64,000 nucleotides of DNA from Roseobacter sp. MH60115 (lineage in GTDB: Bacteria > Pseudomonadota > Alphaproteobacteria > Rhodobacterales > Rhodobacteraceae): assembly GCF_015644665.1 (NCBI RefSeq), contig NZ_JADOBQ010000001.1, forward strand, positions 248,001-312,000. Reading direction: 5' to 3'. The position numbers and the translations under genes are program-made. A model generated the notes under the pieces. The model had not been told where the DNA came from. It saw only the letters and a list, made by a program, of their open reading frames with translations, and made no database searches. This document shows positions 58,726 to 64,000 of the stretch, piece by piece. Each line of letters begins with the position of its first letter. Position 1 is the first letter of the stretch.

Positions 58726-59508
58726 TCAGGCCACCTTTGACGGCGCAAACGGGTTCTCTTCAAAACACACATGCGCCAGGTAAAGCCCCTGCGGCGGACA
58801 GACGGGCCCGCAAGCGACGCGATCCTGTGCAGCCAGTGCGGCAGCCACCTGATCCGGCGCCCAGGAGCCCGCGCCAACACGCTCCAATGTGCCGACGAAG
58901 CTGCGCACCTGATTGTGCAGAAAGGACCGGGCGCGCACGTCGAAATGCACCTCCGGACCATGGGCCGTCTCCACCCTTGCCACGTCCAGACGGTCCAGGG
59001 TTTTCACCGGGCTGTCTGCCTGACAGATGGTGGACCGAAAGGTCGTGAAATCATGCCGCCCGACCAAATGCGCGGCGGCGCTCGCCATGGCAGGGACGTC
59101 CAGCTCGTGTTTGACCTGCCACACCAGCCCGTCCTGATGGGTGGCCGGTGCCCGGCGCATCAGGATGCGAAAGAGGTATTGCCTTTGCAGCGCGGAAAAC
59201 CGGGCATGCCAGTCATCGCAAACCTCGGCACAGGCGACAATTGCCACCGGATCGGGTTTCAGGTGATAGTTCAACGCCTCTGACAGGCGAAAGGGATCCC
59301 ATGTCTCCATCATGTCGCAATGGGCAACCTGCCCCAGCGCATGCACCCCGGCATCCGTCCGTCCTGCCGCGGCAATCGTATGCGCGCGCGGCTCCAACCG
59401 GGCCAGGGCGGCCTCGATTTTCCCCTGGACCGTGGCCTGCGCCTTCTGGCGCTGCCACCCGGCAAATGGCTTCCCGTGGTACTCGACTTTTAATGCATAG
59501 CGCGGCAT
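58726..59508 (-). CDS. truA: tRNA pseudouridine synthase A
   Basis: The 260-aa enzyme has [19 protein letters not shown], the catalytic Asp in [24 protein letters not shown] and [16 protein letters not shown]. It modifies uridines 38-40 of tRNA anticodon stems. Start 59508 gives the family N-terminus; the open frame reaches 59595. Divergent from ycjX, 114 bases between starts. Confidence 0.96.
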   Translation of the reverse strand: MPRYALKVEYHGKPFAGWQRQKAQATVQGKIEAALARLEPRAHTIAAAGRTDAGVHALGQVAHCDMMETWDPFRLSEALNYHLKPDPVAIVACAEVCDDWHARFSALQRQYLFRILMRRAPATHQDGLVWQVKHELDVPAMASAAAHLVGRHDFTTFRSTICQADSPVKTLDRLDVARVETAHGPEVHFDVRARSFLHNQVRSFVGTLERVGAGSWAPDQVAAALAAQDRVACGPVCPPQGLYLAHVCFEENPFAPSKVA

Positions 59509-59622
59509 GGCGCAGGCCCTAGCGCGCGGTGCGTGTCGCGTCAAATGGCTTTGAAGCCTCTGGTACCCCCGCGCGCCAGCGCTTATGTGTTGCAAAACGA
59601 AAACTGCAGGGACAGGCAGGCT

Positions 59623-61038
59623 TTGGTCATCACTTCAATCGCCGACACGGTGCTGCGCCAGATCGAAAACGTGCAGGACACTGTAAACGAGACCCTGTTC
59701 GAGCCGGTGGTGCGTATCGGTGTGACCGGGCTTGCACGGTCCGGAAAGACTGTCTTCATCACCTCGCTGATTGCCAATCTGCTGGACCGGGGCCGCATGC
59801 CGCATCTGGTGGCGGCAGCCGAGGGTCGGATCGAGGCGGCTTTCCTGCAACCGCAGCCGGATGACACCGTGCCGCGCTTCGATTTTGAGACCCATCTGGC
59901 GCAATTGACAGCGCGCGAACCTGCCTGGCCGGACAGCACCCGAGCCATTTCGGAATTGCGGTTGTCCCTGCGGGTGCAGCGCGCAGGGTTGCTGGCGGGG
60001 CTGCAGGGGCCGCGCACGATCCACGTGGATATTGTCGACTACCCCGGTGAATGGCTGCTTGACCTCGCCCTGCTCGACAAGGATTACGCAACCTGGTCCG
60101 CAGAGGTTCTGACCCGCATCAAAGACCGCGCGGAGGCCTCGGCGTTCAACGCGCTGGTGGCCTCAACAGACCCGGCTGCGGCGCTTGAAGAACCGGCAGC
60201 AAAGGCCCTCGCCGCGGCCTTCACCGATTATCTTCACGCGGCACGGCAAGCGGGGTTTTACGATTGCACGCCGGGGCGGTTCCTGCTGCCGGGGGATCTG
60301 GCGGGATCGCCGGTGCTTACCTTTGCGCCTCTGCCCACAGACGGGAAAGCCCCGCGCAAATCGCTCCTGCGCGAAATGACCCGGCGCTATGAAGCCTATA
60401 AACACCAGGTCGTGCGTCCTTTTTTCCGTGATCATTTTGCCCGGATCGACCGCCAGGTGGTGCTGGTCGATGCCTTGGGCGCAATCCACAAGGGGCCGCG
60501 TGCCGTAGAGGACATGCGCGGGGCCATGACCGACATCCTCGGCGCGTTCCGCCCGGGCCAGAATGCCTTCCTGACCCAGCTCTTCCAGGGCAAACGGGTG
60601 GAGAAAATCCTCTTCGCCGCCACCAAGGCGGATCATCTGCACCACCGGCAACACGGGCGGTTGACCGCGATCATGGAGGCCTTGGTACGCGGGGCCGTCG
60701 ACCGGGCCCGGTTTGCGGGTGCAGAGACATCGGCCATGGCCATCGCCTCCCTGCGCGCTACCGTCGAGGATACGGTTTCCCACCAAGGTCAGACGCTGGA
60801 CGTGGTGCGTGGCACCCTGCTCGACAGCGGAAAACAGGCTGCATTCTATCCGGGCGCCTTGCCGGAAGACCCCAGCCACCTGCTGACGCCCGCCCGCAGC
60901 GGCGCAGAAAGCTGGCTGGAAGACGACTACCGTGTGATGAATTTCGCACCTTCCCCGCTAACTTTGCGCCCCGGAGATGGTCCACCGCATATCCGGCTTG
61001 ATAAGGCCGCCCAATTCCTTTTAGGGGATAGGCTATGA
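59623..61038 (+). CDS. ycjX: YcjX-family P-loop ATPase
   Basis: The protein has Walker [11 protein letters not shown], then [28 protein letters not shown] and [12 protein letters not shown], typical of the YcjX-like (DUF463) GTPase-related family. Start uncertain: TTG 59623 gives [20 protein letters not shown] directly after a AGGGA, 471 aa; the frame is open back to GTG 59533. Associated in enterobacteria with ycjF in a stress-related operon. Same here with a GNAT gene between. Confidence 0.85.
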   Translation: MVITSIADTVLRQIENVQDTVNETLFEPVVRIGVTGLARSGKTVFITSLIANLLDRGRMPHLVAAAEGRIEAAFLQPQPDDTVPRFDFETHLAQLTAREPAWPDSTRAISELRLSLRVQRAGLLAGLQGPRTIHVDIVDYPGEWLLDLALLDKDYATWSAEVLTRIKDRAEASAFNALVASTDPAAALEEPAAKALAAAFTDYLHAARQAGFYDCTPGRFLLPGDLAGSPVLTFAPLPTDGKAPRKSLLREMTRRYEAYKHQVVRPFFRDHFARIDRQVVLVDALGAIHKGPRAVEDMRGAMTDILGAFRPGQNAFLTQLFQGKRVEKILFAATKADHLHHRQHGRLTAIMEALVRGAVDRARFAGAETSAMAIASLRATVEDTVSHQGQTLDVVRGTLLDSGKQAAFYPGALPEDPSHLLTPARSGAESWLEDDYRVMNFAPSPLTLRPGDGPPHIRLDKAAQFLLGDRL

Positions 61039-61484
61039 GCACGATCACCATTTCACCGGCGCGGACCCTTGATGCGGGCGCGGTAGGTCACATCCTGTCG
61101 GCCTCCAACGATATGATGCCCTGGCTGCCGCGATTGCACTCGGCTGCCGAAGAGATCATGTACGCAGGCGATATGATCGAGGCGGGCTGGGTTCGCGTGG
61201 CCAAGAGGAATGGCAAGGTCGTGGGCTTCATCGCGCGCTGGGAAGAAGAAATCCACGCGCTCTACGTCCTGCCGGATGAGCAGGATAGTGGCGTGGGAAC
61301 ATCGCTGCTGGATGATGCCAAGGCCGACACCGACAGGTTGGCGCTCTGGAGCTATCAGGCCAATTCATCGGCGACGCGGTTTTATGGATTGCGGGGCTTT
61401 GCGGAAACAGCCCGGACCGATGGCAGCGAGAACGATGTGGGGCTGCCGGACATCCGGTTCGAATGGACCAGGGGCGCATCCTGA
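61035..61484 (+). CDS. GNAT N-acetyltransferase, 149 aa
   Basis: The compact GNAT fold: TISPARTLDAGAVGHILSAS, VRVAKRNGKVVGFIA, LYVLPDEQDSGVGTSLLDDA (acetyl-CoA loop QDSGVGTS) and FYGLRGFAETARTDGS. Overlaps the ycjX stop by 4 bases and shares its stop A with the ycjF start. Substrate unknown. Confidence 0.83.
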   Translation: MSTITISPARTLDAGAVGHILSASNDMMPWLPRLHSAAEEIMYAGDMIEAGWVRVAKRNGKVVGFIARWEEEIHALYVLPDEQDSGVGTSLLDDAKADTDRLALWSYQANSSATRFYGLRGFAETARTDGSENDVGLPDIRFEWTRGAS

Positions 61485-62488
61485 TGGCCCGCGGCCCGGT
61501 CCTGATCGAGCTGGAAGATGAAAAATCCGACAGGCTGACCGTTGCGGACGCACCGCCGGTGCCAGACGACACGCCGGGAATGCCAAGCGGTCAGGCGATG
61601 CAGGTAGCTGCGGGGATTGCCGCGCGCAAACCTTCACGACTGGTGCGCTGGTTCTGGTCGCTGGGCATCGCCCTTGTCGGCGCGATTGTCTCGATCAAGG
61701 CGTGGGGGTTTCTGACCGATCTGGTTGCGCGCAATGCAATCCTGGGCTGGGGCATCACTGGCCTGTTGGGCGCGTTCCTCTTTGTTTTGGCTGTGCTGGC
61801 CCTGCGCGAGATCGCTGCTCTGGGTCGGCTCGGCCGGTTGGACGGTCTGCGTCGCGCCGCCGATACCGCGCTGGTGGACGAGGATCTTGAGGCGGCGAGG
61901 GCGGTCACCGATCGGTTGGTGGCGCTTTACAAAGGGCGTGAGGATACCCGTTGGGGCCGGAACCGACTGGCCGAGCTGCGCCGCGATCAGATGGATGCGT
62001 CGAGCCTGTTGGCGCTGGCGGACCGCGAGTTGCTGGGGCCGTTGGATCAGGCCGCACAACGTGAGGTCGAAGCCGCCGCACGACAGGTGGCGACCGTAAC
62101 GGCGCTGGTGCCGCTGGCGCTGGCGGATGTGGCCGCGGCGCTGACGGCCAATCTGCGTATGATCCGCCGCGTTGCGGAGGTCTATGGCGGTCGGTCGGGG
62201 TTTCTGGGCGGCTGGCGGTTGACCCGGGCGGTCATGGCGCATCTCGTGGCCACCGGCGCCGTTGCCGTGGGGGATGATCTGCTGGAGCCGGTGCTGGGCG
62301 GGTCCATCATCGGCAAGCTCTCGCGCCGCTTCGGTGAGGGGCTTGTCAATGGCGCGCTGACGGCACGTGTCGGGGTTGCGGCGATGGAAGTCTGCCGTCC
62401 CTTGCCCTTCGCGGTTGGAAAAAAGCCGAAAGTACCCAATATCATTAAGAGTAGCCTCAGCGGATTGTTCGGATCGTCGAAATCCTGA
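61484..62488 (+). CDS. ycjF: YcjF/TIGR01620-family membrane protein
   Basis: The 334-aa protein has two hydrophobic segments (about 60-85 and 92-115: GIALVGAIVSIKAWGFLTDL; GITGLLGAFLFVLAVLALRE) and a DUF697-like C-terminal half (VYGGRSGFLGGWRLTRAVMA; GDDLLEPVLGGSIIGKLSRR). ATG 61484 shares its first base with the GNAT stop. It is the usual partner of YcjX. Confidence 0.85.
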   Translation: MARGPVLIELEDEKSDRLTVADAPPVPDDTPGMPSGQAMQVAAGIAARKPSRLVRWFWSLGIALVGAIVSIKAWGFLTDLVARNAILGWGITGLLGAFLFVLAVLALREIAALGRLGRLDGLRRAADTALVDEDLEAARAVTDRLVALYKGREDTRWGRNRLAELRRDQMDASSLLALADRELLGPLDQAAQREVEAAARQVATVTALVPLALADVAAALTANLRMIRRVAEVYGGRSGFLGGWRLTRAVMAHLVATGAVAVGDDLLEPVLGGSIIGKLSRRFGEGLVNGALTARVGVAAMEVCRPLPFAVGKKPKVPNIIKSSLSGLFGSSKS

Positions 62489-62527
62489 ACCGCGACGGCG
62501 ATGATGGGGTTCATGGGAGACGTTTGA

Positions 62528-64000
62528 ATGGAGAGTTTTGCTGCTGATCTTGCCACGATGGTGCGCAGACCGCTGGAGCCCGAACATGTCGCGGCGATGC
62601 GCAAGAAGGGCATAGTCAGCGACAAGAAGGCCGGAGAGATGGTGCAGGAGCCAGGGGCGGAGTCGGCGGAGTTTCACTACGTCGTCGACGGTGAGGTCGA
62701 AGCCGTCGATCCGATGACGATGGAGCGCATGGGCAATGCGACGCTGGGGCCGGGGCAGTTCTTTGGAGACCTGCAGTTCCTCTCGGGCGGCGTGTCTCTG
62801 GCAGGTGCCCGTGCGGTGGTGGACAGCACGCTGCTCTGCGTGCCGCGTGACGAGATGCTGCAACTGATGTCCGACATGCCGGAGATGAGCGACATTGTCG
62901 TGACGGTACTGGCGGCGCGGCGGCGCCGGGCGGTGGAGCAATCGGATTCTGCGCTGACCCTGATCGGATCGGAGATCAGCCGCGACATCCGGCATGTGGC
63001 GAGCTTTGCCGCGCGCAACCGCATCCCTTTCCGCGAGATCGAGGTGACATCGGATGAGGCGGTGGCCCTGGCTGCGCAATGCGGGATCGAGGAGGCACAG
63101 CCGGGCGTGATTTTCGGGCGTGAACGCAAGATCGACCCACCAACGCCGCGCAGCGTGGCCCAGATGCTCGGGCTGCATCTGGAAACCCAGGAAGACGCCA
63201 GTTTTGATGTGCTGATCGTCGGCGGCGGGCCGGCGGGTGTGGCTGCCGGTGTCTATGCGGGGGCCGAAGGGCTCAGCGCGCTGGTGCTGGAGGATATGGC
63301 CGTGGGCGGGCAGGCGGGCACGTCAAGCCGGATCGAGAATTACATGGGCTTTCCGACGGGCATTTCGGGCGGTGATCTGGTGGGACGCGGCGAGGTGCAG
63401 GCGATGAAGTTCGGCACCAAGTTTTCCGTGCCCCGGCGCGCGTCTGCTTTGCGCCAGTGTAACGAGAAATGGTTTCACGCAACGCTGGATGACGGGCAGG
63501 AGGTGAGCGCCAAGGCCCTGATCGTAGCCACCGGTGTCCAGTACCGCCGCATGCCGTTGGAAGGTCTGGAAGGGTTCGAAGGCGCGGGCGTGTATTACGC
63601 GGCCACGGAAGTGGAATCGCGCTATTGCCGGGACACGGAGGTGGCCGTGATCGGGGGCGGTAACTCGGCAGGGCAAGCGGCGATGTTCCTAGCGCGCACC
63701 ACGCGCCACGTGCATCTGCTCGTACGCGGGCCCTCGCTGGCATCCTCGATGTCCGATTATCTGGTGCAACGTCTCACCACGCATCCGCGCATCACCATCC
63801 ATACCCGCACCGAGGTGACCGCGCTGCACGGGGAAGAGACGCTGGACAAGATCACCATCTGCGACAATGCCTCTGGTCAGGACTGGGACCTGCGGACGGG
63901 GGCGCTTTTTGTCATGGTCGGGGCGGCGCCCAATACCGAATGGCTTTCCGGGTTGATCAAGCTGGACGACAAGGGGTTTGTGCTGACAGGAGCGGATGCG
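62528..64000 (+). CDS. cNMP-binding-domain pyridine-nucleotide reductase, thioredoxin-reductase-like (partial)
   Basis: 491 codons are visible; the gene runs off the window. Residues 10-115 are a cyclic-nucleotide-binding-like domain (TLGPGQFFGDLQFLSGG). From 225 a TrxR-like domain follows: FAD loop VGGGPAGVAAG (232-237), ATGV (334-337) and NADPH loop GGGNSAGQAA (376-385). Where TrxR has CxxC just before the NADPH loop, this protein reads GVYYAATEVE, so both redox Cys are absent. GGGAG precedes ATG 62528. Possible ligand-gated NADPH oxidoreductase; acceptor unknown. Confidence 0.9.
   Translation, partial: MESFAADLATMVRRPLEPEHVAAMRKKGIVSDKKAGEMVQEPGAESAEFHYVVDGEVEAVDPMTMERMGNATLGPGQFFGDLQFLSGGVSLAGARAVVDSTLLCVPRDEMLQLMSDMPEMSDIVVTVLAARRRRAVEQSDSALTLIGSEISRDIRHVASFAARNRIPFREIEVTSDEAVALAAQCGIEEAQPGVIFGRERKIDPPTPRSVAQMLGLHLETQEDASFDVLIVGGGPAGVAAGVYAGAEGLSALVLEDMAVGGQAGTSSRIENYMGFPTGISGGDLVGRGEVQAMKFGTKFSVPRRASALRQCNEKWFHATLDDGQEVSAKALIVATGVQYRRMPLEGLEGFEGAGVYYAATEVESRYCRDTEVAVIGGGNSAGQAAMFLARTTRHVHLLVRGPSLASSMSDYLVQRLTTHPRITIHTRTEVTALHGEETLDKITICDNASGQDWDLRTGALFVMVGAAPNTEWLSGLIKLDDKGFVLTGADA

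Noticed and set aside
61634-63178. 514-codon antisense frame opposite ycjF and the reductase
   Set aside because: Arg/His/Gln-rich shadow of real genes on the plus strand.

Overview
The window looks like chromosomal DNA of a marine Roseobacter-group alphaproteobacterium (Rhodobacterales). The signs are high GC, tightly packed operons with ATGA/TGATG overlaps, a short prolyl-tRNA synthetase without the editing insertion, an HdaA-type DnaA paralogue, a PccR-type short-chain acyl-CoA regulator, a choline-sulfate-to-betaine operon and many small lipoproteins and conserved unknowns of a kind common in that group. No rRNA, tRNA, CRISPR array, transposase or phage gene was seen.

Layout. 1-2500: unknown gene, HTH protein, small membrane protein, yebC. 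2591-5126: LysR regulator divergent from a LysE exporter, then an EamA transporter. 5136-10700: bet operon (BetI operator, betI, betC, betB, small membrane protein, betA). 10766-11431: secreted nuclease. 11484-24338: propionyl-CoA to succinyl-CoA module (pccR, MFS transporter, pccB, several small genes, pccA, DUF4174 protein, sulfotransferase-like gene, mcm). TTTGCAAA boxes precede both pccR and pccB. 24410-27595: VOC, GNAT, DjlA-like, EEP nuclease and a small secreted protein. 27580-33236: polyphosphate and replication-control block (ppx, ppk, hdaA, AI-2E/PerM family). 33421-40850: fasciclin protein, proS, DUF2937, lolC/lolD, an Ldh-family dehydrogenase, a YdcZ transporter, a cytochrome c lipoprotein and an HExxH lipoprotein. 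40851-45176: a housekeeping gene (parE) flanked by accessory genes, with a low-GC membrane protein and a 54-aa basic ORF downstream and an apparently frameshifted FRG-domain gene upstream. 45241-55061: AhpD-like, alpha/beta hydrolase, MATE, N-formylglutamate amidohydrolase, uronate-dehydrogenase-like SDR, FAD oxidase, DsbA-like isomerase, aminoglycoside-phosphotransferase-like kinase and acyl-CoA dehydrogenase. 55544-58706: a coupled three-gene operon of unknown purpose (divergent M19 dipeptidase, a 550-aa unknown, a DUF3726-like protein). 58726-64000: truA, ycjX/GNAT/ycjF, and a cNMP-domain pyridine nucleotide reductase cut by the window edge.

The most unusual items are (1) an in-frame winged-helix/cupin chimera in the pcc cluster, whose 5' part has clearly lower GC; (2) the parE neighbourhood with accessory genes on both sides; (3) the 55.5-58.7 kb operon, whose dipeptidase-fold protein lacks two of the usual metal-ligand positions; and (4) a thioredoxin-reductase-like enzyme that has a cyclic-nucleotide-binding domain and lacks the CxxC. 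None of these could be tested against databases here; family names are from recognition of motifs.
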